Assembly (NCBI RefSeq): GCF_019399235.1
Contig: NZ_JAELVH010000017.1
Location: 1 to 64,000, forward strand
Direction: 5' to 3'
Length of the DNA: 64,000 nt
From: Streptomyces poriferorum
Lineage (GTDB): Bacteria > Actinomycetota > Actinomycetes > Streptomycetales > Streptomycetaceae
Shown: positions 51,539 to 59,981 of the stretch, piece after piece
Numbering within the stretch: position 1 is the stretch's first letter
Layout of the letters: every line of letters begins with the position of its first letter
Made by a program: the position numbers and the translations under genes
The notes under the pieces: generated by a model
Database searches by the model: none
The model's input: the letters and a program-made list of their open reading frames with translations, nothing else
What the model was told of the DNA's origin: nothing

Positions 51539-53169
51539 AGGACGGCGTGAACGGAGTCGCGCTCGGCGTCTTCATCTTCTTCTTCCTGGCCGTCACGGTC
51601 GTCGGCTTCATGGCCGCCCGGTGGCGCAAGGCCGAGAACGAGGCCAGCCTCGACGAATGGGGGCTGGGCGGCAGGTCGTTCGGCACCTGGGTCACCTGGT
51701 TCCTGCTCGGCGGCGACCTCTACACCGCGTACACCTTCGTCGCCGTTCCCGCGGCGATCTACGCGGCGGGCGCGGCCGGCTTCTTCGCGGTGCCCTACAC
51801 CATCCTGGTGTACCCGCTGATCTTCACGTTCCTGCCGCGGCTGTGGTCGGTGTCGCACAAGCACGGCTACGTCACCACCTCGGACTTCGTCCGCGGCCGC
51901 TTCGGCTCCAAGGGGCTCTCGCTGGCGGTCGCCGTCACCGGCATCCTCGCCACGATGCCGTACATCGCCCTCCAACTCGTCGGCATCCAGGCGGTGCTGG
52001 ATGTGATGGGCGTGGGCGGCGGCGAGAACACGCACTGGTTCATCAAGGACCTGCCGCTGCTGATCGCGTTCGCGGTGCTCGCCGCGTACACGTACTCCTC
52101 CGGGCTGCGCGCCCCCGCGCTGATCGCGTTCGTCAAGGACGGGCTGATCTACCTGGTCATCGCCGTGGCGATCATCTACATCCCGATCAAGCTCGGTGGC
52201 TTCGACGACATCTTCGCCAAGGCGGGCGAGGCGTTCTCCGCGAAGAACGAGGCGGCCGGGAAACCGGTGGCCGGTCTCGCTCCGGGTGAGGCGGGCCAGT
52301 GGGGTTACGCCACCCTGGCCCTCGGCTCGGCGCTGGCTCTCTTCATGTATCCGCACTCGATCACGGCGACGCTCTCCAGCCGCAGCCGTGACGTGATCCG
52401 CCGCAACACGACGATCCTGCCGCTGTACTCGCTGATGCTGGGTCTGCTCGCGCTGCTCGGGTTCATGGCGATCGCCGCCGGCGTCAAGGTGGACAACGGT
52501 CAGCTGGCGATCCCGCAGCTGTTCGAGAACATGTTCCCGGACTGGTTCGCGGGCGTGGCCTTCGCCGCCATCGGTATCGGCGCCCTGGTACCCGCCGCGA
52601 TCATGTCGATCGCCGCGGCGAACCTGTTCACCCGCAACATCTACAAGGACTTCCTGAAGCCCGACGCCACACCCGCGCAGGAGACCAAGGTCTCCAAGCT
52701 GGTGTCGCTGCTGGTCAAGGTCGGCGCGCTCGCCTTCGTCCTCACCATGGACAAGACGGTCGCGATCAACTTCCAGCTGCTCGGCGGGATCTGGATCCTC
52801 CAGACGATGCCGGCCCTGGTCGGCGGGCTGTTCACCCGCTGGTTCCACCGCTGGGCGCTGCTCGCGGGCTGGGCGGTCGGCATGCTGTACGGGACGATCG
52901 CCGCGTACGGGGTCGCCAGCCCGACCCAGAAGCACTTCGGCGGGTCCTCCAAGGAGATCCCCGGAATCGGCGAGATCGGCTACATCGGCCTGACGGCCTT
53001 CGTGCTCAACGTCGTGGTCGTCGTCGTCCTCACCTTCGTCCTGAACGCCGTGAAGGCGCCCGCCGGGGTCGACGAGACCTCCCCGGGCGACTACACCGCG
53101 GACGCGGGCGACCCGGGCGTGAAGACGGAGCTCCCGCCGGCCACCGCCGGCGCTCCGGGCGGTCACTGA
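51535..53169 (+). CDS. Sodium:solute symporter (SSS, MctP-like)
   Basis: The 544-residue protein has about 13 hydrophobic helices. DEWGLGGRSFGTWVTWFLLGGDLYTAYTF is the SSS N-terminal signature, and AAIGIGALVPAAIMSIAAANLFTRNIYKDFL is the conserved C-terminal sodium-solute motif. It resembles the monocarboxylate carriers for pyruvate, lactate or acetate. The substrate is inferred from family. It is coupled to the DUF3311 gene. Confidence 0.9.
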   Translation: MKDGVNGVALGVFIFFFLAVTVVGFMAARWRKAENEASLDEWGLGGRSFGTWVTWFLLGGDLYTAYTFVAVPAAIYAAGAAGFFAVPYTILVYPLIFTFLPRLWSVSHKHGYVTTSDFVRGRFGSKGLSLAVAVTGILATMPYIALQLVGIQAVLDVMGVGGGENTHWFIKDLPLLIAFAVLAAYTYSSGLRAPALIAFVKDGLIYLVIAVAIIYIPIKLGGFDDIFAKAGEAFSAKNEAAGKPVAGLAPGEAGQWGYATLALGSALALFMYPHSITATLSSRSRDVIRRNTTILPLYSLMLGLLALLGFMAIAAGVKVDNGQLAIPQLFENMFPDWFAGVAFAAIGIGALVPAAIMSIAAANLFTRNIYKDFLKPDATPAQETKVSKLVSLLVKVGALAFVLTMDKTVAINFQLLGGIWILQTMPALVGGLFTRWFHRWALLAGWAVGMLYGTIAAYGVASPTQKHFGGSSKEIPGIGEIGYIGLTAFVLNVVVVVVLTFVLNAVKAPAGVDETSPGDYTADAGDPGVKTELPPATAGAPGGH

Positions 53170-53285
53170 CCACCCGCTGCGTGAACGGGCCGCCGCACCC
53201 CTCCCCGGAGAGGTGCGGCGGCCCGTTCGCACGTCCGCAGAAATCGCTTGCGGCCACGGCCCGCCCGTGCGGCAGACTTCGCCCC

Positions 53286-53798
53286 ATGGACATAACGATC
53301 CGGCCGATCGAGCCCGCCGAGCACGCGCTCCTGGGCGACATCACCGCCGAGGCCTATCTCGGCGACGGCCTCCTGGCCTTCGGCGACGACGATCCGTACC
53401 TGGCGCGGCTGCGCGACATCTCGCGCCGGGCGGCGGAGGCCGAGGTGCTGGTGGCAGCCGACGCGGGGGGCCGTGTCCTGGGCGGGGTCACCTACGCGGC
53501 CCCCGGGAACCCGTGGGCCGACATCGCCGCGGCGGACGAGGCGGAATTCCGGACGCTGGCGGTCTCCCGCGAGGCCCGGGGCGCAGGAGCCGGGGAGGCG
53601 CTCGTCCGGGCCTGTATCGACCGCGCACGGGCCACCACGGGGGTCGCGGGGATCGTCCTGTCGACTCAGCCGGCGATGCACGGGGCCCACCGGATCTACC
53701 GGCGGCTCGGCTTCGTCCGCACGCCCGACAGGGACTGGAGCCCCGTCGCCGACCTGACGCTGCTGACGTTCCGTCTGGAGCTGCGCCCTTCGGTGTGA
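53286..53798 (+). CDS. GNAT acetyltransferase
   Basis: The 170-residue protein has the GNAT fold with the acetyl-CoA loop EFRTLAVSREARGAGAGEALVRAC (the RGAGAGEAL part is motif A) and a C-terminal HRIYRRLGFVRTPDRDW. The acceptor is unknown. It is a single gene with a strong terminator behind it. Confidence 0.9.
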   Translation: MDITIRPIEPAEHALLGDITAEAYLGDGLLAFGDDDPYLARLRDISRRAAEAEVLVAADAGGRVLGGVTYAAPGNPWADIAAADEAEFRTLAVSREARGAGAGEALVRACIDRARATTGVAGIVLSTQPAMHGAHRIYRRLGFVRTPDRDWSPVADLTLLTFRLELRPSV

Positions 53799-53814
53799 GG
53801 GTGAGCACGACACA

Positions 53815-53852
53815 ACATGTGGGGGCTGCCGCATCCGGCAGCCCCCACATGT
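53815..53852. terminator. Terminator hairpin, 17-bp perfect stem
   Basis: ACATGTGGGGGCTGCCG pairs with CGGCAGCCCCCACATGT around loop CATC. It ends the GNAT transcript just before the riboswitch. Confidence 0.85.
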
Positions 53853-53863
53853 ATGCTCGTGCT

Positions 53864-53964
53864 CGCTGTCGCCGCAGGGAAATCCGGTGCGAATCCGGAA
53901 CTGTCCCGCAACGGTGTACTCGGTGTGCTTTTGCACCCCCTAGTCCGAGGTCCTGCCGACAGCG
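53864..53964 (+). promoter_or_regulatory. Cobalamin riboswitch of nrdAB
   Basis: CGCTGTCG (53864-53871) pairs with CGACAGCG (53957-53964) to close the aptamer. Inside are GGGAAATCCGGTGCGAATCC and ACTGTCCCGCAACGGTG, then the B12 box GTCCGAGGTCCTGCCGAC. This is the cobalamin aptamer. In Streptomyces such a switch turns off the class Ia reductase when vitamin B12 is present, so that the B12-dependent NrdJ is used instead. Confidence 0.92.
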
Positions 53965-54109
53965 CATCCGGCTCGACCGATCCGGATGCCCAGACGTCCG
54001 GGCCTCGTGGATGGGCCGGTGGACGCCGCACGGAGCGCCGCCCTGCCGCGCTCCGCCCGGCCGCCCTCCGCTCCCCCCAAGGCCCCGAGCCGAGCGAGGA
54101 GAGCACCGC

Positions 54110-56488
54110 GTGACCATCGCGCCAGCCCATCCGGTTTCAGCGGCCGAATCAGCGGGAACCACGAGCGACGGACCGGCAACCGCACTGCTGCGGACCCTGA
54201 CCGACCTCACCGCCGATCTGCCCGACACCGACCCCGGACGCGTCGCCGCCGCAGCGCTGCGCGGCCGCAACGCCCGGTCGGACGAGGCCGAGCTGCGCTC
54301 GCTGGCCACCGAGGCCGCCGCGGGCCTGATCTCCGAGGACCCCGCCTACTCCCGCCTCGCCGCCCGGCTCCTCACCCGCACCATCGCGGACGAGGCGGCC
54401 GGGCAGGGCGCGACGTCGTTCTCCGCATCGGTCGCCGTCGGGCACCGCGAGGGCCTGATCGCGGACCGCACGGCCGCGTTCGTGACCCTCCACGCGGCCG
54501 CCCTGGACGCACTGGTCGGGCAGTCGCTCGCCGACGGGGCCGACGACCGCTTCGGCTACTTCGGACTGCGCACCCTGCACAGCCGCTATCTGCTGCGCCA
54601 CCCGCTCAACCGTGAGGTCATCGAGACCCCGCAGCACTTCATGCTGCGCGTCGCCGCCGGGCTCGCCGAGGACACCTCCGCGCGCGCCCTGGACGAGGTC
54701 GCCGCGCTGTACGGGCTGATGAGCCGGCTGGACTACCTGCCCTCCTCCCCCACGCTCTTCAACTCCGGTACCCGGCACCCGCAGATGTCCTCCTGCTACC
54801 TGCTGGACTCCCCGCTGGACGAGCTGGACTCGATCTACGACCGCTACCACCAGGTGGCGCGCCTGTCCAAGCACGCGGGCGGCATCGGCCTCTCGTACTC
54901 CCGTATCCGTGCCCGCGGTTCGCTGATCCGCGGCACGAACGGGCACTCCAACGGCATCGTGCCGTTCCTGAAGACGCTCGACGCCTCCGTCGCCGCCGTC
55001 AACCAGGGCGGCCGGCGCAAGGGCGCCGCCGCCGTCTACCTGGAGACGTGGCACGCGGACATCGAGGAGTTCCTGGAGCTGCGCGACAACACGGGCGAGG
55101 ACCAGCGGCGTACGCACAACCTCAACCTGGCGCACTGGATCCCCGACGAGTTCATGCGCCGGGTCGACACGGACGGCACCTGGTCGCTGTTCTCCCCGGC
55201 CGACGTGCCCGAGCTGGTCGACCTGTGGGGCGACGAGTTCGACGCCGCGTACCGGGCCGCGGAGGCCAAGGGCCTGGCCCGCAGGACGATGCCGGCCCGT
55301 GAGCTCTACGGCCGCATGATGCGGACCCTCGCCCAGACCGGCCAGGGCTGGATGACGTTCAAGGACGCCTCCAACCGGACCGCGAACCAGACCGCCGAAC
55401 CGGGCCGCGTCGTGCACTCCTCGAACCTGTGCACGGAGATCCTGGAGGTCACGGACGACGGCGAGACGGCCGTCTGCAACCTCGGCTCCGTCAACCTCGG
55501 CGCGTTCGTCGCCGACGGCACGATCGACTGGGAGCGCCTGGACGCCACCGTGCGTACGGCCGTGACCTTCCTCGACCGGGTCGTGGACATCAACTTCTAC
55601 CCGACCGAGCAGGCCGGCCGGTCCAACGCCCGCTGGCGGCCGGTGGGTCTGGGCGCGATGGGTCTCCAGGACGTCTTCTTCCAGCTGCGGCTGCCGTTCG
55701 ACTCCCCCGCGGCCCGCGCCCTGTCGACGAAGATCTCCGAGCGCATCATGCTCGCGGCGTACGAGGCGTCGTGCGACCTCGCGGAGCGCTCGGGCCCGCT
55801 GCCCGCGTGGTCCGAGACGCGTGCCGCCCGCGGCGTGCTGCACCCGGACCACTACGACACCGAGCTGAACTGGCCGGAGCGCTGGGACGCGCTGCGCGCC
55901 CGGGTCGCGAAGAGCGGGATGCGCAACTCCCTGCTTCTCGCCATCGCGCCGACGGCGACGATCGCCTCGATCGCAGGCGTGTACGAGTGCATCGAGCCGC
56001 AGGTCTCCAACCTCTTCAAGCGCGAGACGCTCAGCGGGGAATTCCTCCAGGTCAACGGCTATCTGGTGGACGAGCTGAAGCAGCTCGGCGTGTGGGACGC
56101 GCGGACCCGTGAGGCGCTGCGCGAGGCGAGCGGCTCGGTGCAGGGCTTCGCGTGGATCCCCGAGGAGGTGCGGGCGCTGTACCGCACCGCGTGGGAGATC
56201 CCGCAGCGCGGCCTGATCGACATGGCGGCGGCCCGTACGCCGTTCCTCGACCAGAGCCAGTCGCTGAACCTGTTCCTGGAGACGCCGACGATCGGCAAGC
56301 TCTCCTCGATGTACGCGTACGCCTGGAAGCAGGGGCTGAAGACGACGTACTACCTGCGCTCCCGCCCGGCGACCCGGATCGCCCGCGCCGCGTCCGCCGC
56401 CACCGTCCCCGAGCAGGCACCCGCGCCCGACGCGGACGCGATCGCCTGCTCCCTGGAGAACCCCGAGTCCTGCGAGGCCTGCCAGTAA
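54110..56488 (+). CDS. nrdA: Class Ia ribonucleotide reductase, large subunit
   Basis: The 792-residue protein reduces ribonucleotides to deoxyribonucleotides. It has SSCYLLDS, HSSNLCTEI and NLGSVNLG (substrate site), AIAPTATIASIAG, and a C-terminal cysteine pair (CEACQ end) that passes electrons. GAGGAG precedes the GTG start. The N-terminal 130 residues include an ATP-cone-like region. Its leader carries a cobalamin riboswitch. Its stop overlaps the nrdB start. Confidence 0.95.
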   Translation: MTIAPAHPVSAAESAGTTSDGPATALLRTLTDLTADLPDTDPGRVAAAALRGRNARSDEAELRSLATEAAAGLISEDPAYSRLAARLLTRTIADEAAGQGATSFSASVAVGHREGLIADRTAAFVTLHAAALDALVGQSLADGADDRFGYFGLRTLHSRYLLRHPLNREVIETPQHFMLRVAAGLAEDTSARALDEVAALYGLMSRLDYLPSSPTLFNSGTRHPQMSSCYLLDSPLDELDSIYDRYHQVARLSKHAGGIGLSYSRIRARGSLIRGTNGHSNGIVPFLKTLDASVAAVNQGGRRKGAAAVYLETWHADIEEFLELRDNTGEDQRRTHNLNLAHWIPDEFMRRVDTDGTWSLFSPADVPELVDLWGDEFDAAYRAAEAKGLARRTMPARELYGRMMRTLAQTGQGWMTFKDASNRTANQTAEPGRVVHSSNLCTEILEVTDDGETAVCNLGSVNLGAFVADGTIDWERLDATVRTAVTFLDRVVDINFYPTEQAGRSNARWRPVGLGAMGLQDVFFQLRLPFDSPAARALSTKISERIMLAAYEASCDLAERSGPLPAWSETRAARGVLHPDHYDTELNWPERWDALRARVAKSGMRNSLLLAIAPTATIASIAGVYECIEPQVSNLFKRETLSGEFLQVNGYLVDELKQLGVWDARTREALREASGSVQGFAWIPEEVRALYRTAWEIPQRGLIDMAAARTPFLDQSQSLNLFLETPTIGKLSSMYAYAWKQGLKTTYYLRSRPATRIARAASAATVPEQAPAPDADAIACSLENPESCEACQ

Positions 56489-57504
56489 TGAGCTCCAACG
56501 ACAACAAGAACCTGCTGGACCCGGGCTTCGAACTGACCCTGCGGCCGATGCGGTACCCGGACTTCTACGAGCGCTACCGGGACGCGATCAAGAACACCTG
56601 GCACGTGGAGGAGGTCGACCTCCACTCCGACGTGGCGGACCTCGCCAAGATGTCGCCCGCCGAGCAGCATCTGATCGGCCGGCTGGTGGCGTTCTTCGCG
56701 ACCGGCGACTCGATCGTCTCCAACAACCTCGTGCTGACGCTGTACAAGCACATCAACTCCCCCGAGGCGCGGCTGTACCTGTCGCGGCAGCTGTTCGAGG
56801 AGGCCGTGCACGTCCAGTTCTATCTGACGCTGCTCGACACGTATCTGCCCGATCCGGACGACCGGGCGGCCGCGTTCGACGCGGTCGAGGAGATCCCGTC
56901 GATCCGCGAGAAGGCGCAGTTCTGCTTCCGGTGGATGGACTCGGTCGAGAAGATCGACCGGCTGGAGACGAAGGCCGACCGCCGCCGTTTCCTGCTGAAC
57001 CTGATCTGCTTCGCGGCGTGCATCGAGGGGCTGTTCTTCTACGGCGCCTTCGCGTACGTGTACTGGTTCCGCTCCCGCGGGCTGCTGCACGGCCTCGCCA
57101 CGGGCACCAACTGGGTGTTCCGTGACGAGACGATGCACATGAACTTCGCGTTCGAGGTCGTGGACACCGTCCGCAAGGAGGAGCCCGACCTCTTCGACGA
57201 CGCGCTCCAGCAGCAGGTCACCGACATGCTGAAGGAGGCTGTCGAGGCGGAGCTGCAGTTCGGCCGCGACCTGTGCGGCGAGGGCCTGCCCGGGATGAAC
57301 ACCGAGTCGATGCGCCAGTACCTGGAGTGCGTCGCCGACCAGCGGCTCACCCGGCTGGGCTTCCCCGCGGTGTACGGCTCGGAGAACCCGTTCTCGTTCA
57401 TGGAGCTCCAGGGCGTCCAGGAGCTGACGAACTTCTTCGAGCGCCGCCCGTCCGCGTACCAGGTGGCCGTCGAGGGCACGGTCGGCTTCGACGACGACTT
57501 CTAG
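56488..57504 (+). CDS. nrdB: Class Ia ribonucleotide reductase, small subunit
   Basis: The 338-residue protein holds the di-iron/tyrosyl radical centre: EEAVHVQFYL, LICFAACIEGLFFYGAFAYVYWF, and RDETMHMNFAF carry the glutamate/histidine ligands. Its ATG shares one base with the nrdA stop (TAATG). It works with NrdA under the same B12 switch. The C-terminal peptide (VEGTVGFDDDF) is the NrdA-binding tail. An IS481-family element begins 38 bp after its stop. Confidence 0.95.
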   Translation: MSSNDNKNLLDPGFELTLRPMRYPDFYERYRDAIKNTWHVEEVDLHSDVADLAKMSPAEQHLIGRLVAFFATGDSIVSNNLVLTLYKHINSPEARLYLSRQLFEEAVHVQFYLTLLDTYLPDPDDRAAAFDAVEEIPSIREKAQFCFRWMDSVEKIDRLETKADRRRFLLNLICFAACIEGLFFYGAFAYVYWFRSRGLLHGLATGTNWVFRDETMHMNFAFEVVDTVRKEEPDLFDDALQQQVTDMLKEAVEAELQFGRDLCGEGLPGMNTESMRQYLECVADQRLTRLGFPAVYGSENPFSFMELQGVQELTNFFERRPSAYQVAVEGTVGFDDDF

Positions 57505-57538
57505 TACCGCGACGGGGCAAACGTTGCCTACCGCGGCG

Positions 57539-57542
57539 CTAG
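57539..57542. repeat. Left target-site duplication (CTAG)
   Basis: CTAG directly abuts the left terminal repeat; the same four bases follow the right end at 58613-58616. Confidence 0.85.
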
Positions 57543-58492
57543 CTGTATTGACCGGTGAGGTTGGGGACGCGGCTGGCGGGTGGTCTGCCTGCGAGCGCGG
57601 TGTGTCCGCGGTGGTGATTGTAGGAGTGCAGCCAGTGGGGGAACGCGTCGCGTCGTTCCTGCTCTGATCGGTAGGGCTTTGCGTAGGCCCATTCGTCGAG
57701 CAGGGTGCGGTTGAGGCGTTCGACCTTGCCGTTGGTCTGTGGCCGGTAGGGCCGGGTTCGCTTGTGGGTGATCCCGGCCGCCGTCAGGGTCTCGCGCCAG
57801 AGGTAGGACTTGTAGCAGGCGCCGTTGTCGGTCAGGACCCGTTCGACGATGATCCCGGCGCCGGTGAAGTAGGCGTGTGCGCGTGTCCAGAACGCGGTGG
57901 CGGTCTCTTTCTTCTCGTCGGTGTGGATCTCGCTGTAGGCGAGGCGGGAGTGGTCGTCCACGGCGGTGTGGATGTAGCTGTAGCCGGCTCCGGAGCGGGT
58001 CTTGCGGCCTGCCTGGCGGCCGAGGGCCTTGTGGCCGCCGCCGTCGGGGATGTTGCCGAGTTTCTTGATGTCCACGTGCACCAGTTCACCGGGCCGGTCG
58101 CGTTCGTAGCGGCGTATGACGCGGCCGGTGGCCCGGTCGAGATGGCTGAGCCGGGCCAGGCCGAAGCGGAGCAGGACTCGGTGCACGGTGGAGGGCACCA
58201 GGCCCAGCAGGTGCGCGATGCGGGCCGGTCCCCACCGCCGTGCGAGGCGGACCTTGATGATCCGGCGTTCGGTCCGGGTCGGCGTGCGCCCGGGGCTGTG
58301 GTGGGGGCGGCTGGAACGGTCACTCATCCCCGCCTCGCCGAGCTGGCGGTAACGCCCGGCCCATCGCTGGGCCGTGGTCGGCGAGACCTGGAACCGCTCC
58401 GCTGCCCGGCGCAGGGGCCATCCGTCATCGACCACACAGCGGGCCAGCCGCAGACGTCCGGTCTCGGTCAAGGGTGCATTACGGTGGGGCAT
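57539..58492 (-). CDS. IS481-family transposase
   Basis: The ATG at 58492 gives 317 residues. An N-terminal helix-turn-helix (WPLRRAAERFQVSPTTAQRWAGRY) is followed by IKVRLARRWGPARIAHLLG and the DDE core: GELVHVDIKKLGN (first Asp), RVLTDNGACY (second Asp) and NGKVERLNRTLLDEW (Glu). No frameshift is visible. The stop codon (TAG at 57541-57539) lies wholly in the duplicated CTAG target, so the element borrows its stop from the host site. Confidence 0.93.
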   Translation of the reverse strand: MPHRNAPLTETGRLRLARCVVDDGWPLRRAAERFQVSPTTAQRWAGRYRQLGEAGMSDRSSRPHHSPGRTPTRTERRIIKVRLARRWGPARIAHLLGLVPSTVHRVLLRFGLARLSHLDRATGRVIRRYERDRPGELVHVDIKKLGNIPDGGGHKALGRQAGRKTRSGAGYSYIHTAVDDHSRLAYSEIHTDEKKETATAFWTRAHAYFTGAGIIVERVLTDNGACYKSYLWRETLTAAGITHKRTRPYRPQTNGKVERLNRTLLDEWAYAKPYRSEQERRDAFPHWLHSYNHHRGHTALAGRPPASRVPNLTGQYS

Positions 58493-58612
58493 GAGGGCCT
58501 TTCGGGCTGGTGTAGACGTCGCAATCCACACCGAACCCGGAAGGCCCTCACTCGTTCAAGATCCCAAGACGGTGATCGCTGTCACCGCACCCAACCTCCG
58601 TGGACAGAACAG
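57543..58612 (-). mobile_element. IS481-family insertion sequence
   Basis: The element is 1,070 bp, with imperfect terminal inverted repeats that start CTGTATTGACCGG on the left and CTGTTCTGTCCACGG on the right when read inward. Both share GAGGTTGG further in. The four bases CTAG flank it at 57539-57542 and 58613-58616, the known IS481-type target duplication. It carries one intact transposase gene, so it could be active. Confidence 0.88.
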
Positions 58613-58616
58613 CTAG
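58613..58616. repeat. Right target-site duplication (CTAG)
   Basis: CTAG directly abuts the right terminal repeat of the IS481-family element. Confidence 0.85.
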
Positions 58617-58620
58617 CCCT

Positions 58621-58833
58621 TCAGATCCTCGCCCAGCTCCTGACGTACGGACGCCGTGCGGCCCTCACCGGTCGTGCGGCGTCCGCCGTTTGCGGGGGTT
58701 CGGCGCTCCGCGCCCGTTCCGCTTCCCGCAGCTGGCGGTCGATGCGGCGTTCGCGGGCGATGCCGACCAGCGTCGGCGCCAGGAAAAGTGCGAAAACGAC
58801 TGTTGTGCCCAGGTAGTTCAGGAATGTGTTCAT
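58621..58833 (-). CDS. Small membrane protein (70 aa)
   Basis: The ATG at 58833 starts MNTFLNYLGTTVVFALFLAPTLVG, one membrane helix, followed by ARERRIDRQLREAERARSA and a basic arginine-rich tail. The IS element lies only 8 bp beyond its stop. It is divergent from the GlxA-type regulator gene, about 80 bp away. Function unknown. Confidence 0.6.
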   Translation of the reverse strand: MNTFLNYLGTTVVFALFLAPTLVGIARERRIDRQLREAERARSAEPPQTADAARPVRAARRPYVRSWARI

Positions 58834-58914
58834 GTCTCTACTCTCGCCGGTCCCGGCCGATCGCGGCAGTGGCAGGACTGTCATGGGGCATCGAATTACT
58901 GCCACACTGGGGGC

Positions 58915-59889
58915 ATGCTGAAGAATGTGGCCGCCCTGCTGCTCGACGACGTGAACCCCTTCGAACTCGGTGTCTTGTGCGAGGTGTTCGGCCTCGACCG
59001 CAGCGAGGAGGGACTGCCGGTGCACGATTTCGCCGTGGTCTCCGCCGAGGGCCCGGTACTCCGCACCCATGCCGGATTCACCATCACCACCCCCCACGGC
59101 CTCGACCGCCTGGAGGAGGCCGACCTCATCGCGGTCCCCGCCGGCACCCACTTCGTGGACCGGGAGTACCCCGAGGACGTCCTGGAGGCCTTGCGCCGGG
59201 CAGTGGGGCGCGGGGCCAGGGTGCTCAGCGTCTGTTCGGGGGCGTACGTTCTCGGCGCGGCCGGCCTGCTGGACGGGCGGCGCTGCACCACCCACTGGCG
59301 CCACGCCACCGAGCTGGCCCGTCGCTTCCCGCGTGCGATCGTCGAACCGGACGTGCTGTACGTGGACGAGGGTTCCGTTATCACGTCGGCGGGCACGGCG
59401 GCGGGGATCGACGCCTGTCTGCACCTGGTCCGCCAGGCCTACGGGACCGCCGCCGCCAACACGATCGCCCGCCGCATGGTGGTACCGCCGCACCGCGACG
59501 GCGGGCAGGCGCAGTACATCGAGCGCCCGCTGCCCCGGAACCGCTGCGACACGGTCGGCGACACGCTCGCCTGGATGGAACGTCACCTCGACCAGGAGAT
59601 GACCGTCGAACAGCTCGCCGCCCTGGCACACATGTCACCACGCACGTTCGCCCGCCGCTTCCAGCAGGAGACGGGCACCACGCCGTACCGCTGGCTGTTG
59701 CGCCAGCGCGTACTCCTGGCGCAGCACCTCTTGGAGACATCCGATGAAACAATGGATACGATCGCCGGACAGACCGGTTTCGGGAACGCCGCGGCGCTTC
59801 GCCATCAGTTCGTACGCTCCTTGGGTACCACGCCGAACGCGTATCGCCGGACCTTCCGCGGCCCGACCGAATTGACCGAAGTAGCCTGA
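58915..59889 (+). CDS. GlxA-type AraC regulator
   Basis: The 324-residue protein has a DJ-1/PfpI-like N-terminal domain (VAALLLDDVNPFELGVLCEVFG, LSVCSGAYVLGAAGLLDGR with the nucleophile-elbow cysteine) and two AraC helix-turn-helix motifs (LAALAHMSPRTFARRFQQETGTTPYRWLLRQRV and IAGQTGFGNAAALRHQFVRSLGTTPNAYRRTF). It is a transcriptional activator of unknown target. In S. coelicolor an AraC-type gene, nrdS, follows nrdAB. This could be that gene, but here it is separated by the IS element and an opposite small gene, so the identity is uncertain. Confidence 0.88.
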   Translation: MLKNVAALLLDDVNPFELGVLCEVFGLDRSEEGLPVHDFAVVSAEGPVLRTHAGFTITTPHGLDRLEEADLIAVPAGTHFVDREYPEDVLEALRRAVGRGARVLSVCSGAYVLGAAGLLDGRRCTTHWRHATELARRFPRAIVEPDVLYVDEGSVITSAGTAAGIDACLHLVRQAYGTAAANTIARRMVVPPHRDGGQAQYIERPLPRNRCDTVGDTLAWMERHLDQEMTVEQLAALAHMSPRTFARRFQQETGTTPYRWLLRQRVLLAQHLLETSDETMDTIAGQTGFGNAAALRHQFVRSLGTTPNAYRRTFRGPTELTEVA

Positions 59890-59981
59890 TCACTTACGGG
59901 GCTTACATCGGACCATTCGTCCAACTGATTCCCCCGCGAGTCCATGGACCGGGTCCGCCCCGGCACGTCAGGGTCGGGCGC

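Larger units (their letters stand above)
53799..54109 (+). other. nrd leader region
   Basis: The 311 bp between the GNAT gene and nrdA hold a terminator and a cobalamin riboswitch. The remaining 145 bp up to the start (54110) are the expression platform. No gene is seen. Confidence 0.7.
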
